From Actinernus sp. WN-2022 (lineage: Eukaryota; Cnidaria; Anthozoa; Actiniaria; Actinernidae): a stretch of DNA of 64,000 nucleotides. Position 1 is the stretch's first letter. Every line of letters begins with the position of its first letter. The notes under the pieces were generated by a model that ran no database searches, was not told where the DNA came from, and saw nothing but the letters and a program-made list of their open reading frames with translations. Shown here piece after piece: positions 23,254 through 34,436 of the stretch. The stretch is from NCBI GenBank assembly GCA_030867875.1, contig JAOWCC010000655.1:7586269-7650268 (forward strand), given 5' to 3'. The position numbers were made by a program, and so were the translations under genes.

Positions 23254-24272
23254 TTCACCAGACTTTTAGCAACAACCATAATCCATTTCGGTCTTGTTCG
23301 GGATAACCTGTTTTGAAACAGGTATAAACAGGTATATATGTTCGTTTGAGAAGCCATATCAAACACTCAAACTTAACTGTGTTTGGTCACGAGAACTGAG
23401 TTTAAAAAAGCTTTGATGCGCGTCTTTTTCAACTTCAGTTCTCAGTGTTTCATCTCGTCATGACATAATACTTTGATCTCGTGTATTATTCATAAGGTAT
23501 TCTGTTTATTCTATAAATAATACCTGGACCAGGCCATGCATTTTATGACAATTCAAATAAGCACCAGTTTACTGAATCAGTTTTATTGCCCGATAAGGTG
23601 GCATCAAGTATGCGATTTGATTCACAATTATGAATATTGAGGTGAATGAAAAGTTATTAATAGTAAAGCAAATATAAATTGCAAATAAAAAGTCAATTAC
23701 AACTCACAATTTATTCAGACTGTTCCTAAAATGAACTAATTTGCCTGGCTACTACCGCTATCACTATCAAGCATACGAAGCCTTCGAAATTTCATTTTCC
23801 CGGGCTCTCCGTCAAGCGAGGCGAGGTTTAGTAAAATTTGGATGCACGTTGATCAATATTGCCATTTTATTCAAGCGTGGAATTTGCTGAGAACCTATCA
23901 TACATGATTATTACCAAAATGGCAATGGTATAATAATTATGATATTTCATTTAAACTCGCATAGTTTATGTAATAGAGTATTTATTTTTGACACTCTATA
24001 CACCGTGGCACAAAACTTTGCATATACACATTTTACACTGATCTGGCCAAAAACGCAGTGCTTTACCCAATCCTGAACATAACATTGGGTCAAAATCCAT
24101 TGGAAATTTCCAAACACTTCAGCAGAAATACTTTTTTTATGTGGATACGGTAACTGTACTGTGTGTCAAATTTTATGAACTAAATAAAACATCTACAACC
24201 ATCACCCTGAAATCTTGACGTATCATATTTACATGGTTTGAATATTTGAAATGCACTGCGGTGTCAATGGTA
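23254..24272. other. Non-coding stretch
   Basis: No gene, RNA or clear repeat recognised. The DNA is AT-rich with many short stops in all frames. Confidence 0.4.
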
Positions 24273-24276
24273 TTAA

Positions 24277-24584
24277 AGGGGCAGTGTCACGATTAGTATT
24301 CATGCCCAAAGTTTTTTAAATGTGTCAGGCGGACAAGAAATCAAAAGACGTGACAGAAGTAGAAGTCCGTGAGTAATCCGCTTGCATCGGCGTATTTGCA
24401 CGATATCTCGAGCCGAAATTGCTTTAAAATTATACTTCAGTATTATATGGTTAGGTTTGATGTTATATCTTTATAAAGCAGCATTTTATTTATTTCAATC
24501 GAAAGGGAAATTTGCAGCGGCGCGTGACATAGCGTGATTTTTCCATTGTCTATAACAACCAATCAGAATCGTGACACTGCCCCT
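24277..24584. mobile_element. TTAA-flanked MITE (Kolobok/piggyBac-type target)
   Basis: The 308-bp element has a perfect 18-bp terminal inverted repeat, AGGGGCAGTGTCACGATT. It is flanked by TTAA at 24273-24276 and 24585-24588. There is no coding capacity. TTAA duplications are made by Kolobok and piggyBac transposases; the AGGGG terminus fits Kolobok better, but that is a judgement. Confidence 0.85.
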
Positions 24585-24588
24585 TTAA

Positions 24589-25789
24589 AATAAATCATAA
24601 CAAGTTCCTCAGTTTTGACGATGTTGCGCGCGCAGCTAGAACAATGCCTATCTGTTTTAAATAACAAAAGGCTGGTGGACCAGAACGAGTCTTAGCAGCT
24701 TGCGTCTATTGTTCTACTGATGCATGCACAACATCGTTAAAATGGCCTATTCTCTAGATCGGGAGTCTACAGCAACAATTTTCCTAAAAGAGAATTCATA
24801 TGTTAGCATTATTAAATATATATTTAAGAGTGACAGGATGAAAGGTCATGACACGGTCGGATAAAACTGCAGTACATGACTACATATAGACTTGAATACA
24901 AGGATCCATAGAGTATTAAAAGAAAACCCGGTCTGGCGCGCACGCGCAGTAACATGTCACAAATCACAGGGCCTGTCCCCGCTTAGCTTCGAAGTGAACT
25001 TCCGTTCCGACCAGAATGATCTGTTTACTTTTCTTCGATGTCCGGACTGGCATGCGCTGACTTGACATACTGGCTTCATCCCAGATGAGAATATAGTAAT
25101 TTTCTATCCGTAGAAGCAAATGTAGAAGCAACACCAAAGTGACGGTACAGCTTGATCGGTAATCAATACATTGCGATCTTTACTGGCAAAGCTGACGATC
25201 TCCGCTTGTCTAGCAGTTAAAATCATGAGAATAAAACACCTATCAATCGAAAACCGACAGTTCTTTGAAAGGCATTATTTCCTTTGCGATCAGCGATGTT
25301 TACTTATTTCTCGCAGTACAATGGGTTGTTCGTTACTTTCCTGTGGGGACGGGACTTCGCAAACTGTCCAGGGATTTTTGACAGCAGACCTGGCCGCTAA
25401 GGCGATCATCAAACCTTCGGTGGTAATGCCGTTAGGACTTCGGCTATGGATTTGACACAGAAATCAGGATATCTCGAAGGGTTTGGATAAAGTCCGAACA
25501 TTTGTGGGAGAAGAGTAATTATCGGCCTTCATGCGAGAAAGGAAAGTTGGCCACGGGACCAATTTTCTTGAAAGAAACCGGCCTCGAGTGCAGGGATGTC
25601 GAAATCTTAGTGTGCTGCCTTGTCTCTTTCTTAGGGAGAAGAGACCAGGAAAGGAAAAACAATCCCAAATCGCTAATAAACGACAAAAGACAACAGATAG
25701 AGCAAAGGTACGTTTATTTCAGTTGATTTTAACATTTCAATAATGGTAAAATTTGTAATTTTCCTTAGTTCCCATACAAAGCCTTCTCG
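24589..25789. other. Non-coding stretch with an imperfect inverted repeat
   Basis: At 24619-24745 there are imperfect inverted ends (ACGATGTTGCGCGCGCAGC and, at the other end, CATGCACAACATCGT). No gene recognised. Short + frames at 25171-25740 lack domains. Confidence 0.4.
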
Positions 25790-26090
25790 CATGCCAAAAT
25801 GCTTGGTGTCATCTGTGTCAGCCATCTTACTTGGGCTAATCACATTGACATCATCTGCTCTATTGTCAATAGTAGGCTAGCCCTACTACGCAGGATTAAA
25901 CCTTTTCTATCCCAGCACTGGACTCTTCTGTACTATAACTCTTGGATACATGCTAACAGTATTTACTGCTCTGTTTTCTGGGGTAATTGTTTCCAAACCC
26001 TTTTACTTAGAATTCTTCGCCTTCAAAAGCGCGCAGCTCGCATTGCTGACTTTTCTACTCATTTTCTCCAAGCTCAAACGGGTTCCAGTA
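25790..26090 (+). mobile_element. LINE reverse transcriptase, thumb-region fragment
   Basis: The frame at 25799-26095 has MLGVICVSHLTWANHIDII and a LRLQKRAARIAD motif, the conserved region after the catalytic palm in CR1/L2/Jockey-type RTs. Immediately downstream begins an earlier part of RT (motifs preceding the palm), so this is a separate fragment or a rearranged copy. Confidence 0.7.
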
Positions 26091-26270
26091 TTTGACCTCA
26101 TAAAGTTAAGGAAGTTTCTCTTGCTGTTTAATATTTCGGTTTTGCCAATCTTTTCTAAATTGTTCGAAAGGGTTGTGTATAACCGCTTAATTAAATATTT
26201 TAATAGATATGATATTCTGTTTAAAAACCAATACGGTTTTAGGAAAAAAAACATTCAACCTCTTTAGCTC

Positions 26271-26457
26271 TAGCCTGCTTGCCGGCTCTCCTGTAATTTT
26301 TTTTCGGTCGTTTCTTTTCGAATTGGGTCACCTGTGGCACGCGGGTCACCTGTGGCACGCGGGCAAAATGGACGCCCCATTTTGACCGCGTGCCACAGGT
26401 GACCCAATCCGAAAAGAAACGACCGAAAAAATTACAGGAGAGCCGGCAAGCAGGCTA
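26271..26457. mobile_element. MULE-type MITE with perfect 9-bp duplication
   Basis: A near-perfect 187-bp palindrome begins TAGCCTGCTTGCCGGCTCTC and ends with its complement. The flanks are CTTTAGCTC at 26262-26270 and 26458-26466. A 9-bp target-site duplication is typical of Mutator-like elements. Removing the element and one duplication restores the LINE frame upstream of the SKAFD motif. Two copies of GGGTCACCTGTGGCACGCG stand on the left arm, against one complement on the right. Confidence 0.88.
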
Positions 26458-26880
26458 CTTTAGCTCTATTACATTTATTTGATAAAATAACATCAGCAAT
26501 CGACCAGAAAAAATATACAGTGGGAATTTTTCTTGACCTTTCTAAGGCATTCGATACTGTGAACCATGAGATTTTGTTCCACAAACTTGAGCATTATGGT
26601 ATCCGCGGATTGGCCCTTGACTGGATGAAGAATTATTTCTCCAATACGGGTTACAATATGTTGAATATAATGGCACTTGTTCCTTATTTAATTGTATTAA
26701 GTATGGAGTACCTCAGTTCAATCCTCGGCCCGCTGCTCTTCTTGATACACATTAATGATCTTTGTAATGCCTCAAACTAGTTTTATTTGCTGATGACACC
26801 AATCAATTTTTTTCTTATAAAGAGTTACCCTGTCTGATGAATACAATTGTCATTGAAATGAGTACCTCTGTATGGTTTAA

Positions 26881-27690
26881 GGCTAATAAGCTGTCAATCA
26901 ATGTGAAGAAATCCAATTATATGGTTTTTAAACCAAGGCAAAAAAGGCAAACAATTGACTTATCGATAGATATAAATAAACATAGGATCGATCAGGTCAA
27001 AGAGGTCGTATTCCTTGGTGTAATTTTGGATGTTGATATATGTCTTGGAAACCGCATATTTCCCACGTTGCCAGTAAAATCTCTAAATCAGTTGGAATTA
27101 TATATAAATCAAGTTTTTGCCTTTCCAAGCCACCTTACGTACTTTATGCTATTCTCATGTATATCCATATCTTCAATATTGTGTTACGGTTTGGAGCTCA
27201 ACCTATCCATCCAACCTTAATCGTATTTTTATGCTTCAAAAACGTGCAATTAGAATCATTAACAAGGAGGCATTTGACGCGCACACGGCTAATAAGCTGT
27301 CAATCAATGTAAAGAAATCCAATTATATGGTTTTTAAACCAAGGAAAAAAAGGCAAACAATTGACTTATCGATAGGTATAAATAATCATAGGATCGATCA
27401 GGTAAAAGAGGTCGCATTCCTTGGAGTAATTTTGGATGAGCATATGACTTGAAAACCGCATATTTCCCACGTTGCTAGTAAAATCTCTAAATCAGTTGGA
27501 ATTATATATTAATCAAGTTTTTGCCTTTCCAAGCCATCCTTACGTACTTTATACTATTCTCATGTATAACCATATCTTCAATATTGTGTTACGGTCTGGG
27601 GCTCGACCTATCCATCCAACCTTAATCGTATTGTTATGCTTCAAAAACGTGCAATATGAGTCATTAACAATGTGGCATTTGACACGCACA
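26881..27690 (+). repeat. Tandem duplication (about 407 bp x 2) within the LINE RT
   Basis: The segment starting GGCTAATAAGCTGTCAATCA at 26881 starts again at 27287. Both copies continue through the FKPR-encoding region and a TTTGCCTTTCCAAGCC stretch, with a few per cent difference. The duplication creates two consecutive copies of the same RT portion. Confidence 0.85.
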
Positions 27691-28299
27691 CCGACCCTAT
27701 ATTCAAGGAGCTTATATTCCTGAAATTCGATCATATCTACTTATTTCATTTAGGAAAGTTTATGTATTCATATAAAAACAATTTACTTCCTCGAAGCTTT
27801 GACAATTCAATTTTATGAACCAATCAAGTACACAGTCACTATACAATAAGCTCTAGTCTATTTTATGCTCCTTATTGTAGAACAATAATTAGTCAGTTTT
27901 CTGCTAATTACCAGGGTCCAAAATTCTTTAACACGCTGAGCTCCGACATTCCTAATGCCACGACCATTTCCTTGTTTCAGTCGAAACTGAAATTGTATAT
28001 TTTCTCCCGTCTTTAAATCCATCCCTTTTCCTCCCAACTTTATTTATTTATTTGTTTAATTAGTCTATACTAGTCCTATGCTTGTTTTTTTTACCATACA
28101 TGTTCTTTCGCGCCGCCCCTACAATGTTTTAATACAATCAGTTGTCAAAGAGGTAGCCCAAAATCAGATATGAGCCTAATGGTTTCTATTTGGGCTCCCT
28201 CGCCACCTGTAACCGTGTACTCATGTACTCATGGTATTTATATCTGTGGCAAATAAAGAAATAAAAAAAAATGAATATACTGATAAACCATAATACTTC

Positions 28300-28625
28300 T
28301 TATCTGCCACTCGGAAAAATGCGTGCACTAGACCCCTTAAATGCGACCTCGCGTTGCCGCACTGAATATGATAAGCGATTTTTTGTCTTCAGTACCTCTA
28401 CTCTTTTTAACGCGCTAGGCATCGAATATATCTTCAGCACCTAACCTGTAAATGAATCTCTAGATAACCTATTTTTATCTGTTGATATTTTATTATTACA
28501 TTTTTATTATATATATAATTTTATCGATTGACATTATACCTAACACTTATCCTACAGTTCTGTCGCATATCTTATATTTATACCTATAAAGTTTATTGTA
28601 TTGTATTATTGTACTTACAAATAAA
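28300..28625 (+). mobile_element. LINE 3' end fragment
   Basis: A short open stretch at 28315-28443 resembles an RT C-terminal tail (STSTLFNALGIEYI and then a stop). It is followed by AT-rich sequence with TATTGTATTGTATTATTGTA and an AATAAA at 28619, typical of LINE 3' ends. Family unknown. Confidence 0.45.
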
Positions 28626-28741
28626 CACACCAACAACTCGAAATTAGAGCTTGGGTTGCCATCTTCAAGTCTTCTCAAAGTATTACATATTTAAATTGTA
28701 AACTGGCCGAAAATGCACTTATTTGGTAGTATTTATGGAGA

Positions 28742-29225
28742 CGAATATAAATGCGCAGACCTAGTGACGTCACGCATGTGATTACCATATATTTAACGGC
28801 ATAAAAATTGTCGCCAGATTTTGGTAATAGGCCCTTTGCAGCTAACAAATCACGTGGTTGTACTGGAGAGCAAAACTTCATTTATTCAAAGGCCTTGTAC
28901 GAGATCGGTAGTGTTATTAACAAATCCTGTTTGTAAATGCTATTTTCCACCTCCAATCGATTGTCGATCTTTCTAAAACTGCGATTTTAAAGATAGCTTG
29001 CTCTCCAGCATCCATGGCAACACCTTTCCCATGGGGATCACGAGCTCAATTCATTCGTTGACGAAGTATTATATCAGCACGTGACTGTTAGCTGCAAAGG
29101 GCCTATTCCGCCTGACTTCGATACGAAAAAAGAATACGTTCGCGCTCCCCGTATTGATTTTTAATTGCACAAAGTGACTAAGAGAAACCTAGAATTCAAT
29201 AAAATAAAATAAAAACAGCATCGGT
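28742..29225. mobile_element. Repeat X, copy 1, interrupted by a MITE
   Basis: It shares with 31115-31510, 36415-36655 and 40830-41115 the sequence around GTGACGTCACGCATG, a GGCATAAAAATTGTCGC block, CCTGACTTCGA and a TTTTTAATTGCACAA block. A MITE (28827-29105) lies between the GTCGC and CCTGACTTCGA segments. Confidence 0.7.
28827..29105. mobile_element. MITE nested in repeat X
   Basis: The ends ATAGGCCCTTTGCAGCTAAC and the complement, ending GTTAGCTGCAAAGGGCCTAT, form a 20-bp inverted repeat with one mismatch or none. The interior is non-coding. The other X copies lack it at this position. Confidence 0.75.
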
Positions 29226-29344
29226 TTTTTCATTTCATTGGCATTTTAACGATGAACATGGAACTGATTGCTCAGCTGTGCCAACAAGTTATCCAGATGC
29301 TAAAATAACCCATATCAGCCCTCTGATTAGCAAAGAGTTTTCGT

Positions 29345-29495
29345 TATTATAGACCCTTTGCACGATACGTCATAGCCGCCATGTTGGTGTACAGTTAACA
29401 ATAGATTCTTCGTTAGCTTCTTTTGTTCTGTACACCAACATGGCCACCATGCCCTTTGTTATTTGAATCTCTGGGGATTGATTGCAAACCATCTA
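29345..29495. mobile_element. Short MITE (GCCATGTTGGTG family), copy 1
   Basis: The arms CCGCCATGTTGGTGTACAG and CTGTACACCAACATGGCCAC enclose a loop that is shared, with the flanks, with 50595-50715 (loop AACAATAGATTC..GTTAGCTTCTTTTGTT). A more divergent hairpin of the same arm type is at 63828-63876. Confidence 0.7.
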
Positions 29496-29845
29496 TAGAA
29501 AAACTATAACTGCGATCAAATCTAATTAGTCGGCAATTGTTTTCTAGATATATAAATGCCTTAATAGCGTGTTAAGATTTTGGCAATCGCACCGTGAAGA
29601 ATTTAGATTTTATTTGAAGTAATAATAGTAACAAAATCTGAAAGTGTGACATTTTTGGTTGTAAACATAAGTTACAGCCAGAATGTTTTAGACCGTATCT
29701 CTTCAGAACTATAGTATTTACGGTAAGCTATTCATTTCAATTAAATAAATAAGCTTGAATTAGTACCAATTTTAAACTTTTTCGGACAGTAGATTTTCTT
29801 GCCGCATGTTTTATCATGAGTGTCGACAAAAACATATCAATAAAA
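29496..29845. other. AT-rich non-coding stretch
   Basis: No gene or repeat was recognised in this interval. Confidence 0.4.
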
Positions 29846-30353
29846 CAAGGGCACCCAACGAAGTTTTCGGTTAAAAAGCTGTTCGGGAGAGTAAGTTAGC
29901 CTAAAACTTTCGGATTTGAAAAAAATTGTCCCTAGAAAATTGTTTTCTGAAATACTGGCTCGAAAATTTGTTTTCAATCCCTAGAAAATTATAGAAGAAA
30001 AGGGAGACTAAAAGGTTTCCCCTAAAATATTCGTACGTCCCAATTCGTCTGATCAATAGAGTCAGAACAGGAAAAAAGAATCCCTAAAAAATTCGTACCT
30101 CCACAAAACTTTGCAACATGAAGTTACTTGGGCTAGAAAATTATTGTTATGTTCTAGACTACTAACAAATTCGTAGGCCGGGAATATTTTGCCATAGTAT
30201 TTTCGGTTGACGCGATTTCCACCTAGAAAATTCGAACAGCTAATAGCTTTCCAGAATACGCCAAAAAACATAGTAGGCGCCTTAAAATGGCTAGATAAGC
30301 TGCAGACAACTGGTTTCAAACGAATTTCAAAAAGTACTCGTTGGGTGCCCTTG
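29846..30353. mobile_element. Non-autonomous DNA transposon with 6-bp TSD, copy 1
   Basis: The 508-bp element begins CAAGGGCACCCAACGAAG and ends CTCGTTGGGTGCCCTTG. It is flanked by ATAAAA at 29840-29845 and 30354-30359. The interior holds dispersed AAAATTCGTA/CTAGAAAAT-type repeats. A 538-bp second copy at 41169-41706 also has a 6-bp duplication. No transposase. Confidence 0.88.
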
Positions 30354-31114
30354 ATAAAATAGCAAGCAAAAGTGTCATTTTGAACTTCTCGCGGCCTCTT
30401 CCATATTAGGATTCTTTAGTTCATATATCAGTTCTTAAGTATATCAGACAATTCCTATGAAAATGCGAATTTCTGCCGAAAATCTAAATTACTTGTGACC
30501 CCGGCCCTATACCGTGATAAATAATATTCGTAATTGCACAAAAGTCAATTTGTTTTTTATCGAATCTCCCTCGAAATACCTTTTGCTTTTTGGCACTACT
30601 TAGGTTAGAGGCAATGTTGTTTAGTTTGATATTACTATGTAAACGAAAACGGCGGAAAAAAACGTCGAACAAGTTTTGAAATGTGACGCGGGACATGCAA
30701 ATTAAGGCATTCTTAAAGAGTTCGCTATCGATATTTTGTGCTTGAAATACTTTTATTTTCTTATTTTTGCTTCTAAAGTAAAACAAATACTTCATTTTTA
30801 CCAAAGTGTGCAAGAAAAATCAATCCTATCTATAGCGGATTTTAGAAGAGTAAGAAAGAAAACAAAAATGTTCGATATGTTTTGATATGCATGTACATCA
30901 ATTCACTGCGCCCAGTCAGAAGTGAAACGGGTGTGTTGTAACCCGACAAGTGTTGGCGTACTGTGGTGCACTTAAAATACGAAACACGCGCGCAACGGGG
31001 AGCCACTCACAACAGACACGAAGGCGACTCCTAAGTTGAACATCTTATGCTAAGCTGAGAGCACACAAGTAAGGTCTTATGAAGTGCGTATTTTTTTATG
31101 AAGTGTCTAACATT
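30354..31114. other. Non-coding stretch
   Basis: A 109-codon minus frame (30484-30813) has no recognisable domain. Nothing else could be assigned. Confidence 0.35.
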
Positions 31115-31510
31115 TTCTTTTATTAAATTTTAGTCTTCCCTAAGTCATCTTGTGCAAATAAAAAGAAATTTGGAGAGCGCGAACATTTTTTATTTCCTGT
31201 CGAAGTCTGGTATAATTGTCAAAATCATGCGACAATTTGTATGCCGTTAATGACATGCTAATTACATGCGTGACGTCAAGTGGTTTGGACATTAATAGTT
31301 GTCTTCGTAAATAAAACAGAATACAGTGCGTTTGTTTGTCTAATTTTTATTCTAAATATGTATTACTTGAGGAGCCTTGCCAACTGTCACGTTTTTTTCT
31401 CAAGGAAGCCTTGCCGTCGGCCTTATTTTTACTTTTGTGAATATAATGTGCAAACCACTTGACGTCACGCATGTAATTAGCATATCATTAAAGGCATAAA
31501 AATCTTTGCC
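31115..31510. mobile_element. Repeat X, copy 2 (most complete; subterminal inverted repeats)
   Basis: The internal arms GACATGCTAATTACATGCGT..GACGTCAAGTGGTTTG (about 31252-31288) and the complement CAAACCACTTGACGTCACGC (31451-31470) flank a spacer with an AAGGAAGCCTTGCCGTCGGC block. The structure suggests a MITE. The left side also includes a TCTTCCCTAAGTCATCTTGT block shared with copies 3 and 4. Confidence 0.7.
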
Positions 31511-32395
31511 AACACCTGTTCCAGCTTCTTTCAATGTCATCCTTGAAAAATCCCATCGACCCATTCCCTTGTCCGCCACCCCTTAAGGCTGCGCATTAGA
31601 CTCCTGTTTGGGTGCGAATACCCGCACTTAACCCACAAAAAAAACATTCCACTGCCTGGCACCCCTTAAGCTGCGCATTAGACTCCTGTTTGATGTCTGG
31701 GTGTGATTACCCTCACTAACACAAAAATGCAACTTTAGAATACCCAGCCACTAAAATGTGGGAGTTGTAACTACTGGTTACTTATACTGAAAGGTAAAAA
31801 GATAATATAAATCAGATACAGAATGGCCCAGATTTTGACTTCAAATATCTCTGCGAAATAAATACTGATTTTCAAAATTTTAGTGGCCAAGAAGCCACTA
31901 AACGTGTGAGTTTGATAATTAATATATAGAATGGGCGTCAGTTCTGTATCTTATTTATAAACTCTGATCGCTATTGCTCAAGTTTATAAATCAGATACAA
32001 ATCTGCCATTCGTTCTGTATATAAATGTATTACGTAAATGGCAAAATAAATGCTTACTGAACAGGGATCAAACACCAGTCAAACGGTTATTAAGCGCACC
32101 GAGTCATTGGCCAAAGATTGCATGTGTTTCAATAACTTGATCCCATATTTTTTGGTTCAGTTCAATTAACTTACCCCACTTGGGGCCGAGTTTCTTGGTC
32201 AAACTTGGTTGTAATTCCTGATCTCGGGCATGCAAAGGCAGTCAAAGTCTCCACCTCTGCCCATGGTACCCCTCCCCCTCCCCCTTGGGCTTAACATCGA
32301 TAGGTACATTATTTGCAGCCCGGCGTTTCATTGATAAAATATGGAATAGTTAGTTTTCATATATCTACTGTATATATCTAAATTAATGTAATATG
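31511..32395. other. Non-coding stretch with a short tandem duplication
   Basis: The word GCTGCGCATTAGACTCCTGT occurs at about 31590 and again at about 31672, so an 80- to 85-bp unit is duplicated. No gene was found in the rest. Confidence 0.5.
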
Positions 32396-33000
32396 TATGT
32401 ATATATAAAACTCGATCTGCTACATGTAACTGAATCATATATATATATATATATATATATCATATTTTATATGTAATGGGTTAGTTTTTGGATAGTCTAT
32501 CTGAATACTATCCGAATGTTTTAAATTTAGAGTTAGTTTTCAGATATGTACACTGTATCTAAATGTTATCTGAACAACAGTTAGTGTTAAGATACTCTAT
32601 CTGAATCATATCTTCTATTTTATATGTAATGGGTTAGTTTTCGGATAGTCTATCTGAATACTATCCGAATGTTTTAAATGTAGAGTTAGTTTTCAGATAT
32701 CTATCTAAATGTTATTTGAACAACAGTTAGTGTTAAGATACTATATCTGAATCATATCTTCTATTTTGTATGTAATGGGTTAGTTTTCAGATAGTCTGAA
32801 TAGATAGTCTGATAGTCTGAATACTATCCGAATGCTTTAAATGTGGAGTTAGTTTTCAGATACCTATCTAAATGTTATCTGAACAACAGTTAGTGTTAAG
32901 ATACTCTATCTGAATCGTATCTTATATTTTATATGTAATGGGTTAGTTTTTGGATAGCCTATCTGATCACTATCTTTCAAATCAGTTAGCATTCAGATAT
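32396..33000. repeat. AT-rich tandem repeat, unit about 150 bp
   Basis: ATGTAATGGGTTAGTTTT recurs at about 32470, 32622, 32769 and 32934, each followed by GATAGTCTATCTGAATACTA-like and GTTAGTTTTCAGATA-like words. About 3.5 diverged copies. It is preceded by an (AT)n run at 32432-32462. Confidence 0.8.
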
Positions 33001-33596
33001 ACTATATGTTATCTAACTTTTTAGCAGCTATTGTTTAACTAGCAAAAGGATATTAATAAGATAAGTGCAGACTATCCGAAAAAAGCTGCAGATAGTAAAA
33101 AGATATAGCTTTTTGGATGTTGGATAGCTTCAGTTAGTTTAACGATAGGAATTAGATAGTAAAAAGATCTGTTCGTTTTCGTAAGGGTCACGCGTATTTA
33201 TGAACTGAAACTAGATTATACTGAAATAAGATTACATAACCGAACTACACCTTTAAACCATCACATTGGCACGAACGAATATATATATGTGCCAGTTCAA
33301 GCAACGATATTAAGGCATACACAAAAAGTGCAAGGCTTTAAGAATACTATATAGACAAAAATACAAGAAATCCATTTTATATGCAACTCTATAATATACA
33401 AGAAATACAAGAAACCCATTTTGATGCTTAACACTATACACTAAGAATCTCTCATGATTGTAAACTACACAGCAGCGCATTGCGCCACAATAGCACTTCG
33501 TATCACATATAATATATCCGTATAACATTGTGAAGCGCATTTGAATATATTCATATAGAATTTGCGCTAATATTATAAATGAATACCTTTACCTTT

Positions 33597-34018
33597 TACA
33601 CAAAAAGTACAAGAAACCCATTTTGATGCTTAACACTATACACAAAAAGTACAAGAAACCCATTTAGATGCTCAACACTAAACACAAAAAGTACAAGAAA
33701 CCCATTTTGATGCTTAACACTATACACAAAATGTACAAGAAATCCGTTTTGATGCTTAACACTATACACAAAAAGTACAAGAAACCCGTTTTGATGTAAC
33801 ACTATACACAAAAAGTACAAGAAACCCATTTTGATGCTTAACACTGTACACAAAAAGTACAAGAAACCCATTTTGATGCTTAACACTATACACAAAAAGT
33901 ACAAGAAACCCATTTTGATGCTTAACACTATACACAAAATGTACAAGATACCCATTTTGATGTTTAACACTACGCAAAAAGTACAAGAAACCCATTTTGA
34001 TGTCTTCACAATAAAGTA
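33597..34018. repeat. 42-bp minisatellite, about 10 copies (arm A)
   Basis: The unit contains ACAAAAAGTACAAGAAACCC and ATTTTGATGCTTAACACTA. Because 42 is a multiple of three, open frames run through the array (14-residue periodicity), which should not be taken as genes. The arm B counterpart (45365-45640) has only about five units. The array lies roughly 420 bp beyond the GPCR stop codon. Confidence 0.9.
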
Positions 34019-34436
34019 CAGTAAACCTCATTTATGATAAATCCAATTTGGATGTTTAACAATCAGAAAAACAAACAAGCTAACACAAAGGCTTTTCCAT
34101 TCTTAATTAGTGTATACTAAGGCACATACTTCAATTTTAATATATATAATGAAAATAGAAAATAAGAATTTCAACCGAACCGAAATCAAATATTTCAAAT
34201 TGTATATTATAACTACAGTTTGTTTCATTCCGCTTGAAGTTGTCTGAAGTTCCTATGATACTTCAACAACTGCTGTTTTTTTTGTATTTTCGATTAGCAC
34301 AAGATCGCCACTGCACATGCGTGGTTGTCCTGTTTTAAGCGTCTGTTTAGTGCTCAGCACACAATGTTTCAGCTGCAGGCCGCTTTCTTGTATTTACAGT
34401 TTTTCATTTCTTGTTTGTCCTGTTTTAAATGTCTGC

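Larger units (their letters stand above)
26095..28275 (+). mobile_element. Decayed LINE (CR1/L2/Jockey-like) with internal duplication
   Basis: RT motifs appear in order: the SKLFERVVYNRL region (about 26155), the GFRK region (26236), VGIFLDLSKAFDTVNHEILF (about 26520), a damaged GPLLFLI and IND region (about 26730-26760) and VKKSNYMVFKPRQ (26905). A degenerate C-terminal region follows to about 28010, then a 3' UTR ending in an A-rich tail near 28272. Frameshifts and stops are frequent. A MITE (26271-26457) splits it and a 407-bp segment is tandemly duplicated at 26881-27690. Confidence 0.85.

Noticed and set aside
33596..34031. 137- and 89-residue minus frames with a 14-residue repeat
   Set aside because: The period equals the 42-bp minisatellite unit. 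The frames are not conserved in length in arm B.
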